From: Massilia pinisoli
GTDB lineage: Bacteria > Pseudomonadota > Gammaproteobacteria > Burkholderiales > Burkholderiaceae_D
Length of the DNA: 64,000 nucleotides
Direction: 5' to 3'
NCBI RefSeq assembly: GCF_024753285.1
Contig: NZ_JANUGW010000027.1
Location: 24,294-88,293 of the forward strand
In this document: one piece after another, positions 41,448-50,049 of the stretch
Layout of the letters: every line of letters starts with the position of its first letter
Position numbering within the stretch: position 1 is the stretch's first letter
Notes under the pieces: model-generated
The model's database searches: none
Told to the model about the DNA's origin: nothing
What the model saw: only the letters and a program-made list of their open reading frames with translations
Program-made: the position numbers and the translations under genes

Positions 41448-42749
41448 ATGAACATTCTCGAGGCGCGCTGCGCCGGACGCGTCCGGCTCCTGGCGATGCT
41501 GCTCGCGCTGGGCGCGGGCGGCCACGCCCTGGCCGAGGCGCCGTGCGACGGACTGCCGTGCGACGGGCCGCCGTGCGACGGACCGCAGCGATTGTGCGCG
41601 TCCGCGGACGCAAACACAAGTGCGCACTCGCCTTCCCGTTCCGTTTCCTTCACGCCGCAGGCCGCGCCATTGCTCGCCCTCGCCGACCCCGCCATCCAGC
41701 CGCGTCCCGCCAGGCCGCAGGCAAACGAACCGTCGCCGCCGCCCCCATCGTCCGCCCCCATCCGCATCGCCCTGCTGCTGCCGCTGCGCTCGCCCACGTT
41801 GGCTGCGGCCGCGGAGGCCGTCCGCGCCGGCTTCCTGGCCGGCATGGAACGCGACGGCACCGGGTTCAAGGCCGACGTCGTCCCGACGGGCGACGCGCCG
41901 CGCGACGTGCTCGACGCGTACGCGCGCGCGGCGGCGGCCAGCGACGTCGTCGTCGGCCCCCTCGCCCGCAGTGCCGTCGCGGCGCTGGCCGACAGCGATG
42001 CCGTCATGCGGCCCACCATCGTGCTGAGCGTGCCCGAGGGCCGCGCGGCCGTGCCGACCAGGATGCTCGTGGCGGGACTGTCCGTCGAGGACGAGGCGCG
42101 CCAGGTGGCGGAATGGGCCGCGCGCGACCATCCGCACGGCCGGGCGCTGATCCTGACGGGCGGTGCCGCGTGGGCGCAGCGCGCGGCGGGCGCGTTCGAG
42201 GCGCGCTGGCACCAGCTGGGCCACACGAACCAGCGCTATGCGGTGCCGGCCGGCGAAGCGGGCAAGGCCGCCATCGACGAGCTGAAACAGAAGCTCGACA
42301 TCGACCCGCCCGACCTGCTGTTCGCCGCCCTCGACAGCACTGTCCTGCGCGCCGTGCGGGCCACGATCGGCACCGCGATCCCCTGCTACGGCGGCGGCGC
42401 GGCGAATCCCGGCCGAACACTCCAGGCGGACGACCGGGGCCTGGACGGCGTGCGCATTGTCGACCTGCCCTGGATCGTGCTGCCCGATCACCCCGTCGTG
42501 ATGGTCTATCCGCGCCCGCTGGATGCGGAACAGCCGCTCGACATGGACCGTCTGTACGCCCTCGGCATCGATGCTTTCCGCGTGGCGCGCGAACTGGCGC
42601 TGCGCGGCGGCGCGCCGTTCGGCGTGGATGGCGTCACGGGCCGGCTCGACGTGAGCGCGGGCGCCGATGGCCGGCTGCAGCTGCGCCGGCAGGAGGCGGC
42701 CGTCATCCTGCGCGATGGCCGGTTCGACCCCGTGGACAAGGCGCGCTGA
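41448..42749 (+). CDS. LpoA-like penicillin-binding protein activator, C-terminal domain only
   Basis: A 433-residue exported protein resembling the periplasmic-binding-fold C-terminal domain of LpoA/YraM: IRIALLLPLRSPTLAAAAEA, DVVVGPLARSAVAALADSD, VEDEARQVAEWAARDHPHGR and YALGIDAFRVARELAL. LpoA activates PBP1A from the outer membrane in E. coli. Here the N-terminal helical repeat domain is missing and no clear lipobox is seen, only a signal peptide ending near ALAEA. A CDGxP triplet repeat follows (residues 28-42). The position after rsmI and before yraN supports the identity. Start choice between two ATGs is uncertain. Confidence 0.8.
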   Translation: MNILEARCAGRVRLLAMLLALGAGGHALAEAPCDGLPCDGPPCDGPQRLCASADANTSAHSPSRSVSFTPQAAPLLALADPAIQPRPARPQANEPSPPPPSSAPIRIALLLPLRSPTLAAAAEAVRAGFLAGMERDGTGFKADVVPTGDAPRDVLDAYARAAAASDVVVGPLARSAVAALADSDAVMRPTIVLSVPEGRAAVPTRMLVAGLSVEDEARQVAEWAARDHPHGRALILTGGAAWAQRAAGAFEARWHQLGHTNQRYAVPAGEAGKAAIDELKQKLDIDPPDLLFAALDSTVLRAVRATIGTAIPCYGGGAANPGRTLQADDRGLDGVRIVDLPWIVLPDHPVVMVYPRPLDAEQPLDMDRLYALGIDAFRVARELALRGGAPFGVDGVTGRLDVSAGADGRLQLRRQEAAVILRDGRFDPVDKAR

Positions 42750-42750
42750 C

Positions 42751-43110
42751 ATGTGGCCGACACGCCTGTCGCGCAAGCAGGAGCAGGGCCGCGCCGGCGA
42801 AGACCTGGCGCTGGCCTGGCTCGAGCGCCACGGTCTCGTGCTCGTCGAGGCGAATTTCCGCTGCAAGCTCGGCGAGATCGACCTGATCCTGCGCGACGGG
42901 GCCACGCTCGTGTTCGTCGAGGTGCGCCAGCGCGCGGCCGGGGCCCCGGTGAGCGCGTCGGCCAGCATCGGGCCGGCCAAGATTCGCCGCGTCATCCGCG
43001 CCGCCCAGGTGTATTTGCAGCGTTTCAGCCGCCTGCCGCCCTGCCGCATCGACGTCGTCGCCATCGATGGGGACGATATCGAATGGATAACGAACGCCAT
43101 TGAAGTGTAA
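42751..43110 (+). CDS. yraN: YraN family protein (UPF0102, nuclease-like fold)
   Basis: A 119-residue protein with the restriction-endonuclease-like core of UPF0102: GEDLALAWLERHGLVLVEAN, then CKLGEIDLILRDGATLVFVE with the PD-(D/E)XK-type residues Glu-Ile-Asp and Glu-Val. A substitution is visible: the usual VEVK(R) continues as VEVRQR. Its role is unsettled, possibly in nucleic acid processing. It starts one base after the lpoA-like stop and belongs to the same conserved cluster. Confidence 0.88.
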   Translation: MWPTRLSRKQEQGRAGEDLALAWLERHGLVLVEANFRCKLGEIDLILRDGATLVFVEVRQRAAGAPVSASASIGPAKIRRVIRAAQVYLQRFSRLPPCRIDVVAIDGDDIEWITNAIEV

Positions 43111-43152
43111 GCATTTTTTGCCGTGCTTGATCGCCGGGCATTGCCACTGCAC

Positions 43153-43158
43153 TATAAT
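43153..43158 (+). promoter_or_regulatory. Perfect -10 hexamer TATAAT immediately before gmhA
   Basis: The hexamer ends eight bases before the gmhA ATG and no Shine-Dalgarno sequence lies between, so a transcript from it would be leaderless or nearly so. No good -35 is found at 16-18 bases; a TTGATC lies 20 bases upstream. Confidence 0.4.
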
Positions 43159-43166
43159 CTTTGACT

Positions 43167-43763
43167 ATGAATACTCAACGCATCCTCGCCCACTTCCAGG
43201 AAAGCGCCGAACTCAAGCTGAAGTCGGCGACTCTCCTCGCACAACCGATTTCCCAAGCGATTGAACTGATGTTCAATGCGCTTTCCAATGGCAACAAGGT
43301 CCTCGCCTGCGGCAACGGCGGCTCGGCCGGCGATGCGCAGCACTTCGCGGCCGAACTGGTCGGCCGCTTCGAGCGCGAGCGCTTCCCGCTGCCGGGGATC
43401 GCCCTGACGACGGACACCTCGATCATCACGGCCGTCGGCAACGACTACAGCTTCAACGAGATCTTCAGCAAGCAGGTGCAGGCGTTCGGCCAGGCCGGCG
43501 ACATCCTGCTGGCGATTTCCACGTCCGGCAACTCGGCCAACGTGGTGGCCGCCGTCGAAGCCGCGCTGGAACGCGAGATGCGCGTCGTCGCCATGACCGG
43601 CAAGGACGGCGGCAAGCTCGGACAGATGCTGACCGACGCCGACGTCCACATCAACGTACCGCATTCGCGCACCGCCCGCATCCAGGAAGTCCATCTGGTT
43701 GCGATCCACAGTATTTGCGACGGCCTCGACGTCGCCCTGTTCGGAGAAGAAGATGCAAATTAA
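43167..43763 (+). CDS. gmhA: SIS-domain phosphoheptose isomerase / DiaA-like protein
   Basis: A 198-residue GmhA/DiaA-family protein: VLACGNGGSAGDAQHFAAEL, LVGRFERERFPLPGIALTTD, AVGNDYSFNEIFSKQVQAFG, ISTSGNSANVVAAVEAA and VPHSRTARIQEVHLVAIHSI. GmhA makes ADP-heptose precursor for LPS, while DiaA at this chromosomal position promotes DnaA assembly. Sequence features fit both. The ATG at 43167 is chosen; a TTG two codons upstream is less likely. It overlaps the next gene by 11 bases. Confidence 0.88.
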   Translation: MNTQRILAHFQESAELKLKSATLLAQPISQAIELMFNALSNGNKVLACGNGGSAGDAQHFAAELVGRFERERFPLPGIALTTDTSIITAVGNDYSFNEIFSKQVQAFGQAGDILLAISTSGNSANVVAAVEAALEREMRVVAMTGKDGGKLGQMLTDADVHINVPHSRTARIQEVHLVAIHSICDGLDVALFGEEDAN

Positions 43764-44391
43764 CGCCGGCGCCCTGCTGCGTCCCCTGTCCAAGGCCGTG
43801 CTGTGCGTGGCCCTGTTGTCCTCGCTGCAGGGCTGCGTCGCCGTGATGGCCGGCGCGGCCGTCGGCGGTGCCGTCGCGACGGCCGACCGCCGCACCTTGG
43901 GCGCGCAGACGGAAGACAAGGCGATCGCGCTGAAAGCCGAGACCCGCATGGGCGAGATCGTCGGCGACGCCGGCCACGTCAACGTCAACAGCTACAACCG
44001 CAAGGTGCTGCTGACGGGCGAAGTGAAGGACGAGGCGATGAAGCGCGCCGTCGAGAAAGAGGTGCGCGGCATCTCGAACGTCGAAGGCGTCATGAACGAG
44101 CTGGAAATCGCCGGCCCGTCGAGCTACACGTCGCGCTCCAGCGATACGGTGATCACCGGCAAGGTGAAGCTGAGCCTGGCCGACAAGAAGACGATCTCGG
44201 CCACGTCGTTCAAGGTCGTCACCGAGCGCGGCACCGTCTACCTGATGGGCCTCGTGACCCAGCGCGAAGGCAATATCGCGGCCGACGTGGCGCAGGGCGT
44301 CTCCGGCGTCATGCGTGTGGTCAAGATGTTCGAATACATCAGCGAAGAAGACGCGCGCTCGATGCAGCAGCCGCAATCGCAGGGTTCGTGA
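43753..44391 (+). CDS. dolP: BON-domain outer-membrane lipoprotein (DolP/YraP)
   Basis: A 212-residue lipoprotein with lipobox LQGC after a signal peptide. Two BON domains follow: VNVNSYNRKVLLTGEVKDEA and SATSFKVVTERGTVYLMGLV with TQREGNIAADVAQGVSGV. DolP binds anionic lipids at the division site and supports outer-membrane integrity and BAM function. It is the last gene of the conserved cluster, and its start overlaps the gmhA end. A GC-rich hairpin at 44401-44426 follows. Confidence 0.9.
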   Translation: MQINAGALLRPLSKAVLCVALLSSLQGCVAVMAGAAVGGAVATADRRTLGAQTEDKAIALKAETRMGEIVGDAGHVNVNSYNRKVLLTGEVKDEAMKRAVEKEVRGISNVEGVMNELEIAGPSSYTSRSSDTVITGKVKLSLADKKTISATSFKVVTERGTVYLMGLVTQREGNIAADVAQGVSGVMRVVKMFEYISEEDARSMQQPQSQGS

Positions 44392-44400
44392 GCCGTGCAA

Positions 44401-44426
44401 GCCGCCGCCGGCACGAAGGCGGCGGC
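44401..44426. terminator. GC-rich hairpin after dolP
   Basis: Nine-base arms GCCGCCGCC and GGCGGCGGC flank an 8-base loop. No T-run follows, so termination is uncertain. Confidence 0.45.
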
Positions 44427-44431
44427 AGTTC

Positions 44432-44437
44432 TATAAT
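44432..44437 (+). promoter_or_regulatory. Candidate -10 box TATAAT for the TlpA-like gene
   Basis: A consensus -10 hexamer 40 bases before the tlpA-like ATG, just after the dolP hairpin. The -35 region overlaps the hairpin and is not consensus. Confidence 0.4.
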
Positions 44438-44477
44438 CGTGAGACCGCCCGATGGGCATCGCAGGATGAGTTGAATC

Positions 44478-44993
44478 ATGACCGCTTCCTCTTCACGTAC
44501 CTGGGTCAAGCCGGCCGTCATTGGCGCGGCCGTGCTCGCGATCGCCGGCATCGGCTTCGCTGCGTTCAGCCAGCAACAGCAGGCGCCGGACGTCACCTTC
44601 ATTTCCATCGACGGCCAGAAGATCAGCTCGCACGACTTGCGGGGCAAGGTCGTGATGATCAATTTCTGGGCAACGTCTTGCGCCACCTGCGTGAAGGAAA
44701 TGCCGCAGATGGTCGAGACGTACAATAAGTTCAAGCAAGATGGCCTGGAATTCGTGGCGGTGGCGATGAGCTACGATCCGCCGAACTATGTCTTGAACTA
44801 CACAGAGACGCGCAAGCTGCCGTTCAAGGTGGCGCTCGATTCCGGCGGCGACTTGGCCAAGCAATTTGGCGACGTCAACATGACCCCCACCACCTTTGTC
44901 ATCGGCAAGGATGGCAAGATTCTCAAGCGCTATCTGGGCGAGCCGGATTTTGCGGCGTTGCATGCGCTGCTCCAGAAGTCTCTGAAATCGTAG
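44478..44993 (+). CDS. TlpA/ResA-like membrane-anchored thioredoxin
   Basis: A 171-residue protein with one N-terminal membrane anchor (AVIGAAVLAIAGIGFAAF) and a periplasmic thioredoxin fold. The active site is C-A-T-C in NFWATSCATCVKEMPQ; MTPTTFVIGKDGKIL contains the conserved cis-proline. TlpA/ResA proteins reduce disulfides in cytochrome c biogenesis or related pathways. Its TAG stop lies within the stem of a 14-bp palindromic repeat that covers the gene end. Confidence 0.88.
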   Translation: MTASSSRTWVKPAVIGAAVLAIAGIGFAAFSQQQQAPDVTFISIDGQKISSHDLRGKVVMINFWATSCATCVKEMPQMVETYNKFKQDGLEFVAVAMSYDPPNYVLNYTETRKLPFKVALDSGGDLAKQFGDVNMTPTTFVIGKDGKILKRYLGEPDFAALHALLQKSLKS

Positions 44994-45020
44994 GGTGGAC
45001 AGCTTCGCTGTCCACCCTAC
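44990..45020. repeat. Perfect 14-bp hairpin repeat over the tlpA stop codon
   Basis: GTAGGGTGGACAGC and its complement GCTGTCCACCCTAC flank a TTC loop. It matches the GTAGGGTGGAC family with compensated arm changes (AGC/GCT in place of GGC/GCC), which argues that the paired structure is kept. The TAG stop of tlpA is bases 2-4 of the element. Confidence 0.9.
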
Positions 45021-45138
45021 CCGTAACCCGACGTCCCGCGCACACCGCTGACCTCTCGCAAAACCTCCGCTACGGTTCGGACCAATCTTGACGCGCCCGC
45101 CAACGCTGTTCACACTGACGCCGGCAAAGGAGGAAGCG

Positions 45139-45771
45139 ATGCGCAAGCTGATCACGGTTGCCCTCGTACCGGGCCTGCTGACGGCGGCAGGCTGTACCAG
45201 CGTCGATACCGGTCTGCGCAACACGGTCGTGTTGCATTACCAGCATGTTGCCAACGTCCACCGGATCGATTTCAGCACGCCCGTCGCGCTGCCGCGCCGC
45301 GCGCCCGTGCGCGCCGTGCTGCCGCTTGATTCGCATGGGTTCTGGGCCGTGTTCGTGCTGTGCGGCCTGGACGTCACCGGCGCCAACCTGCCCGGTTTCT
45401 ATTTCGACGCAGATCGCCTGCGCGTGGCGTACGGCGAACGCCGCTACGGCCCGCTCCACCCGTACACGGTGGTGCTCGACGGCACGACCGACGTCAACAG
45501 CCGCTTCGACACGCCGGCCCTGGCCGACGCCATCGCGGCCGAGCTCCAGCGCGGCCCGTCGACTCAGGTCTTCCGCCACGGCTATTACGGGAACCTCGAT
45601 TACCGTTTCGCCATCTACATCCCGCGCGCGCTGCCCGACTATGCGGGCGAGCAGCTGAGCCTGCGCTACGAAGGCGCCCGGACGCTGGCGCTGGGCAATG
45701 GCTATCCGCCGGCCGACGTCGCCGTCGCGGGCCCGGACGGTGCTGGCGTCGGCGCGCACTGCCTGCCATGA
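45139..45771 (+). CDS. Hypothetical lipoprotein
   Basis: A 210-residue predicted lipoprotein: MRKLITVALVPGLLTAAGC has a TAAGC lipobox with Cys19. The mature part includes VVLHYQHVANVHRIDFSTPV, SHGFWAVFVLCGLDVTGANL, FYFDADRLRVAYGERRYGPL and RFAIYIPRALPDYAGEQLSL, suggesting a mostly beta domain. No family recognised. A strong AAAGGAGG site precedes the start. It follows the tlpA repeat and is probably transcribed separately. Confidence 0.65.
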   Translation: MRKLITVALVPGLLTAAGCTSVDTGLRNTVVLHYQHVANVHRIDFSTPVALPRRAPVRAVLPLDSHGFWAVFVLCGLDVTGANLPGFYFDADRLRVAYGERRYGPLHPYTVVLDGTTDVNSRFDTPALADAIAAELQRGPSTQVFRHGYYGNLDYRFAIYIPRALPDYAGEQLSLRYEGARTLALGNGYPPADVAVAGPDGAGVGAHCLP

Positions 45772-45815
45772 GCGCCGCATCGGCGTAAGCTGGCGTCATC
45801 GACACGGAGGCGACC

Positions 45816-46028
45816 ATGAACGCACACACCGACACCCTGACCGTCGAGCAGGCCTACCGCGCCATGCTGGCCTTCCTCGAGCGCGAAGTCGATCTGACGG
45901 AATGCAGCGACCTGGCCGACTTGCTGTCCGGCTACCGCCTGGGCGCCGACGGCCAGCCCCGCGATCCGGCGTTGTGGGACGAGTGGATGGACGCGGTCGC
46001 GCAAGTGAGGACCGACAAGCCGGCGTGA
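45816..46028 (+). CDS. Hypothetical 70-residue acidic protein
   Basis: A small helical protein with TVEQAYRAMLAFLEREVDLT, ECSDLADLLSGYRLGADGQP and DEWMDAVAQVR. It is acidic, has no signal peptide and an ACGGAGG site precedes the start. No family recognised. Its size and acidity resemble small immunity proteins, but no toxin is adjacent. It converges on the helicase gene. Confidence 0.55.
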   Translation: MNAHTDTLTVEQAYRAMLAFLEREVDLTECSDLADLLSGYRLGADGQPRDPALWDEWMDAVAQVRTDKPA

Positions 46029-46033
46029 CGCGC

Positions 46034-48022
46034 TCACCAGCGCGACCGCTGCTTCTTCGACTCGCGCTTGCGTGCCGCCGCGTTCTGTTGCTGCAGCAGC
46101 GCGTCCACACGCTCGGACGCTTCGCGCGCGAGCGTCTGCGCCTCCTCGATGCTGGGGAAGAATTCCGGCATGCGGTAGCCGAGCCACGCATACGCCGAAT
46201 ACATGCGGCACGTGTCCTCGACTTCCTGCAAGTTTTGCCAGAACAATTCCTGCGGATGGGGCTGGAGCTTGCAGACTTTCCGCTTCGCCAGCGATTGCGC
46301 CCAGTGCGACCACGCGCTTTCCAACGTGGGCACCCTGGTCGAGATGGGGACGAGCGACAGCGTGAACTTTTCCGCGATGCTCAAGTCGAGCGTGTCGAGC
46401 CATTCCGCGCGCTCGTTCTGCTCTTCCGTGATGCGCGGGTAGAAAAAGCCGTCCGGCACGTCGATGTTGTGCACGAAGCGTTTCAGCAATTTCACCAGCG
46501 ACGTCTCTCCGGTCACGGACGAGATGCGGTGCAATTGCTCCAACGACGGTGCCACGGCAAAACCGCTGGCCGGCACCGGTGGGATCTTTTCCTTCATCAA
46601 CGAGCGCATGATGTCGTGCGTGTCGTCGTCGTAGCCGGCAACGAAGCCTTCCTCGTGCACGCCGTAGCGGCCGGCGCGGCCCGCGATCTGCTTCGCGAGC
46701 GCGGCGGAAATCTCTTCCTCCTCGACGCCGTTGTACTTGACCGCGGTCGTCATCACGATGCGCTGGATCGGCATGTTGAGGCCCATCGCGAGGGCGTCCG
46801 TACCGACGACGATGTCGGCCTGGCCTTCGCGGAAGCGCTCGGCCTGCGCGCGCCGCACTTCTGGCGATAAATTGCCGTAGACGGTGGCCACCGATAACCC
46901 CATCTCCGTGATCATGTCGCGCCACATCAGCACTTCGCGGCGCGAGAACGCGATGACGGCGTCGCCGCGCTTCAGGTTCCTCAGCTTGCGCACGGCACTG
47001 GGCTCCATCGACAGCGGCGCCTTGCGTTTCAGCACGTGGACTTCGAGCGGACACTCCAGCCGCTCGGCCAGCGCCTCGATCGCGCGCCGCGCTTCCGGTG
47101 CGCCGACGAGGTACACGGTCGACGCCGGCGCGCCGCACACCGCGGCCGTCCACGCGGCGCCGCGGTCGCGGTCGGCGAGCATCTGGATTTCGTCGATGAC
47201 GGCGACTTGCACGGGCGTCTTCGTATCCAGCATCTCGACGGTGCTCGCGACGTGCGTGGCGCCTTCGGCCAGGCGGCGTTCCTCGCCCGTGATCAGGCTG
47301 ACCTTGATCGGTTCGCCGTCCTTGCCGACCGCGTTCTGCAGGCGCTCGTAGTTTTCCAGCGCCAGCAGGCGCAGCGGTGCGAGGTAGACGCCGCTGTCGG
47401 CTTGCGCCAGGTGTTCCATCGCGCGGTGCGTCTTGCCGGAATTGGTCGGGCCCAGCAAGGCGATGAAGCGGCGCGCCATCTTGCTCGCGACCTCGAACGA
47501 TGCCGGGTACTCGGCCAGGTTGATGCTTTCCTTCGTGCGTGCGGCGTGCCGTTCTTCCTGCTCGCGCTCGCCGGCGTGCAGCAGGCGCTGGCGGATGCGG
47601 TCGAACACGAACTCGGCTGGCTCGGACGTCTCCAGCTCTTCCAGCACGTGCAGGAACAGCATGGGGTCGAAGCCGAACTCGTCGGCCTGGTCGGCGATTT
47701 CCCGGACGAATTCCTCGACGTCCTGGTTCAGGTCGTCGACGGCATCGCGCGTGGCCCGTTCCTCGACGAGTTCGCGGCGTGCCTGCAGGTCCATCTTGCG
47801 CCACTTGCTGGGCTTCGCGAGCACGCCGCGCGACGGCACGAGGCGGTACTCGACGTGCAGGCCGTCCACGCGCACGGCACCGGAAAAGCGCAGGAAGACG
47901 CGGCCTTCCATGCGGACCAGTTCCACCCCGCGCGCGTGCAGGCCAAGCTCGCGCTCGAAGAAGGCGTCGTCGTCCTGGGTGTCGTCGTCGGAAGGAGAAA
48001 AACGAGGGTGGTGTTCGCTCAT
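46034..48022 (-). CDS. Suv3-type superfamily 2 RNA helicase
   Basis: A 662-residue helicase with the Suv3 signature: Walker A GPTNSGKT (residues 191-198), THVASTVEMLDTK, the DExx box as DEIQML, VYGNLSPEVRRAQAERFREG, and motif VI in ISAALAKQIAGRAGRYG. Suv3 relatives unwind RNA, in mitochondria with PNPase; bacterial versions are less studied. About 170 residues precede the helicase core. The C-terminal region includes WQNLQEVEDTCRMYSAYAWL. The start MSEHHPRF is preferred over upstream in-frame codons that would lie in the repeat region. Confidence 0.88.
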   Translation of the reverse strand: MSEHHPRFSPSDDDTQDDDAFFERELGLHARGVELVRMEGRVFLRFSGAVRVDGLHVEYRLVPSRGVLAKPSKWRKMDLQARRELVEERATRDAVDDLNQDVEEFVREIADQADEFGFDPMLFLHVLEELETSEPAEFVFDRIRQRLLHAGEREQEERHAARTKESINLAEYPASFEVASKMARRFIALLGPTNSGKTHRAMEHLAQADSGVYLAPLRLLALENYERLQNAVGKDGEPIKVSLITGEERRLAEGATHVASTVEMLDTKTPVQVAVIDEIQMLADRDRGAAWTAAVCGAPASTVYLVGAPEARRAIEALAERLECPLEVHVLKRKAPLSMEPSAVRKLRNLKRGDAVIAFSRREVLMWRDMITEMGLSVATVYGNLSPEVRRAQAERFREGQADIVVGTDALAMGLNMPIQRIVMTTAVKYNGVEEEEISAALAKQIAGRAGRYGVHEEGFVAGYDDDTHDIMRSLMKEKIPPVPASGFAVAPSLEQLHRISSVTGETSLVKLLKRFVHNIDVPDGFFYPRITEEQNERAEWLDTLDLSIAEKFTLSLVPISTRVPTLESAWSHWAQSLAKRKVCKLQPHPQELFWQNLQEVEDTCRMYSAYAWLGYRMPEFFPSIEEAQTLAREASERVDALLQQQNAAARKRESKKQRSRW

Positions 48023-48110
48023 GTGTCCAATATAACGCGGGCCGCGCGGGAACACCGTTCGGCGCGTCACGCGCAGAAAAAAGGATCGGTCGGCGAGCGC
48101 CGGTTGGACG

Positions 48111-48138
48111 CGTGGACGGGGAACCCGTCCACCCTACG
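48111..48138 (-). repeat. Reverse-oriented copy of the GTAGGGTGGACGG repeat
   Basis: CGTGGACGGG-GAA-CCCGTCCAC pairs over nine bases and ends in CCTACG, in the opposite sense to the copy at 48197. Both lie in the 250-base gap between the helicase and lipA ends/starts. Confidence 0.85.
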
Positions 48139-48196
48139 TTGGGAATAATGCCGGGGGCATTGTCTCCGCCCACGCGGCATACGTGACCGGTAGGTA

Positions 48197-48240
48197 CGTA
48201 GGGTGGACGGCTCCGCCGTCCACGCGGTGATACGCAACCG
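48197..48240 (+). repeat. Forward copy of the GTAGGGTGGACGG repeat
   Basis: CGTAGGGTGGACGGCTCCGCCGTCCACGCGGTGAT-type sequence (bases split as arms GTGGACGG and CCGTCCAC around CTCCG), followed by ACGCAACCG. The first 20 bases after C48197 are found unchanged inside dacB. Confidence 0.85.
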
Positions 48241-48272
48241 GCGATCGGTCGCGCACTGAATCGGAGGAATGC

Positions 48273-49277
48273 TTATGCGGCGACGCCCGCTTCGTGCGCC
48301 TGCTGGTCGGCGTGATACGACGAGCGCACCATCGCGCCGACGGCCGCGTGCACGAAGCCCATCTCGTACGCCTTCTCTTCGAACATTTTAAACGTGTCCG
48401 GATGCACGTAACGGCGCACCGGCAGGTGCGAGTTCGACGGCGCCAGGTACTGGCCGATGGTCAGCATGTCGATGTCGTGTGCGCGCATGTCGCGCATGAC
48501 TTCCAGGATTTCCTCGTCCGTCTCGCCCAGGCCCACCATCAGGCCGGACTTCGTCACGGCGTTCGGGTACTTGGCCTTGAAGTCGCGCAGCAGCACCAGC
48601 GAGTGCTGGTAGTCGGCGCCCGGGCGCGCTTCCTTGTACAGGCGCGGCACGGTTTCCAGGTTGTGGTTCATCACGTCCGGCAGGCCGTCCGCGAAGATGG
48701 CCAGCGCCTTGTCCAGGCGGCCGCGGAAGTCCGGCACGAGCACTTCGATCTTCGTGTTCGGCGACAGTGCACGGGTCTTCTGGATGCATTCGACGAAGTG
48801 GCCGGCGCCGCCGTCGCGCAGGTCGTCGCGGTCGACGGACGTGATCACGACGTACGACAGGCGCAGGTCGGCGATGGTCTTCGCGAGGTTACCCGGCTCG
48901 TTCACGTCGAGCGGGTCCGGGCGGCCGTGGCCGACGTCGCAGAACGGGCAGCGGCGCGTGCACTTGTCGCCCATGATCATGAAGGTCGCGGTGCCCTTGC
49001 CGAAGCATTCGCCGATGTTCGGGCAGCTGGCTTCCTCGCACACGGTGACCAGGTTGTTGGCGCGCAGGATGTCCTTGATCTCGTAGAAGCGCGACGACGG
49101 GCTCGCGGCCTTCACACGAATCCAGTCCGGCTTCTTCAGGCGCTCGTGCTGCTCCAGCGGCACGATCTTGATGGGGATGCGCGACGTCTTGCTCGCGCCT
49201 TTCTGCTTTTCGCTCGCGTTGTACGCATTTGCTGCGGATTCTGCTGCTGCGGTGCCGGTGTCGATTGGTGAAGTCAT
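48273..49277 (-). CDS. lipA: Lipoyl synthase (radical SAM)
   Basis: A 334-residue enzyme that inserts two sulfurs into octanoyl groups on lipoyl domains. Both iron-sulfur motifs are present: C80, C85, C91 in VTVCEEASCPNIGECFGKG and C106, C110, C113 in CTRRCPFCDVGHG. The C-terminal RSSY motif is in VRSSYHADQQ. It follows lipB by eight bases and is probably co-transcribed with ybeD and lipB. Confidence 0.96.
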   Translation of the reverse strand: MTSPIDTGTAAAESAANAYNASEKQKGASKTSRIPIKIVPLEQHERLKKPDWIRVKAASPSSRFYEIKDILRANNLVTVCEEASCPNIGECFGKGTATFMIMGDKCTRRCPFCDVGHGRPDPLDVNEPGNLAKTIADLRLSYVVITSVDRDDLRDGGAGHFVECIQKTRALSPNTKIEVLVPDFRGRLDKALAIFADGLPDVMNHNLETVPRLYKEARPGADYQHSLVLLRDFKAKYPNAVTKSGLMVGLGETDEEILEVMRDMRAHDIDMLTIGQYLAPSNSHLPVRRYVHPDTFKMFEEKAYEMGFVHAAVGAMVRSSYHADQQAHEAGVAA

Positions 49278-49285
49278 GTGCGTAG

Positions 49286-49981
49286 TCAGTTGGTTGCGGC
49301 CTGCGCGACCGCTGCGGTTGAAGAGGGTGCCGTGGACAGATGGTCGATCAGCGCGGCGGCGAGGGCTTGCTGCACATCGGCCAGCGGCGCATCGACGCCC
49401 ATCGTTTTCATGTCCACCGTGGCGAGGCCGGAATAGCCGCACGGATTGATCCACGTGAACGGCGACAGATCCATCGCCACGTTCAGCGAAACGCCGTGAT
49501 ACGTGCAGCCGTTGCCGCGCACCTTCAAGCCCAGCGCGGCGATCTTCGCGCCCTTGCGCGGACCGTCGGCGATGTAGATGCCGGGCGCGCCTTCGACGCG
49601 TTCACCCGCCAGATTATACGCCGCCAGCACATCGATCACGGCCTGCTCGATCTTGTGGACGAACTGCCGGGCGTACAGCTTGCCGCCGGGCTTGTTGCGG
49701 CGCAGGTCCATCAGCAGGTAGATCACGACCTGGCCGGGGCCGTGGTACGTGACTTCGCCGCCGCGGTCCGTCTGGACGACGGGCACGGCGTGCGCACCGA
49801 CGCTCAGCAGGTGGCCGCGGTCGGCACCGAGGCCGAGCGTGAACACGGGCGGATGCTCGACGATCCACAACTCGTCGGGCGTGTCGGGCGTGCGCGCATC
49901 CGTGAAGGCGCGCATCGCGGCAAAAACGGGTTCGTAGTCGGCGCGGCCAAGCTCACGGATAGCCGGCTGGTTCGCTTGCAT
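49286..49981 (-). CDS. lipB: Octanoyl-[ACP]:protein N-octanoyltransferase
   Basis: A 231-residue enzyme that moves octanoate from ACP to lipoyl domains. Motifs: TDRGGEVTYHGPGQVVIYLL, the catalytic Lys146 in GAKIAALGLKV and Cys159 in NGCTYHGVSLNV. The thioester intermediate forms on that cysteine. The start MQANQPAIREL is used. It lies between ybeD and lipA, the usual proteobacterial order. Confidence 0.95.
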   Translation of the reverse strand: MQANQPAIRELGRADYEPVFAAMRAFTDARTPDTPDELWIVEHPPVFTLGLGADRGHLLSVGAHAVPVVQTDRGGEVTYHGPGQVVIYLLMDLRRNKPGGKLYARQFVHKIEQAVIDVLAAYNLAGERVEGAPGIYIADGPRKGAKIAALGLKVRGNGCTYHGVSLNVAMDLSPFTWINPCGYSGLATVDMKTMGVDAPLADVQQALAAALIDHLSTAPSSTAAVAQAATN

Positions 49982-50049
49982 GGATAGGGTCTGTGAAGGG
50001 ATACCCCGTCATTATAAGCCAGCCTGATGGCCGGCGCTGTAACCCCAAT

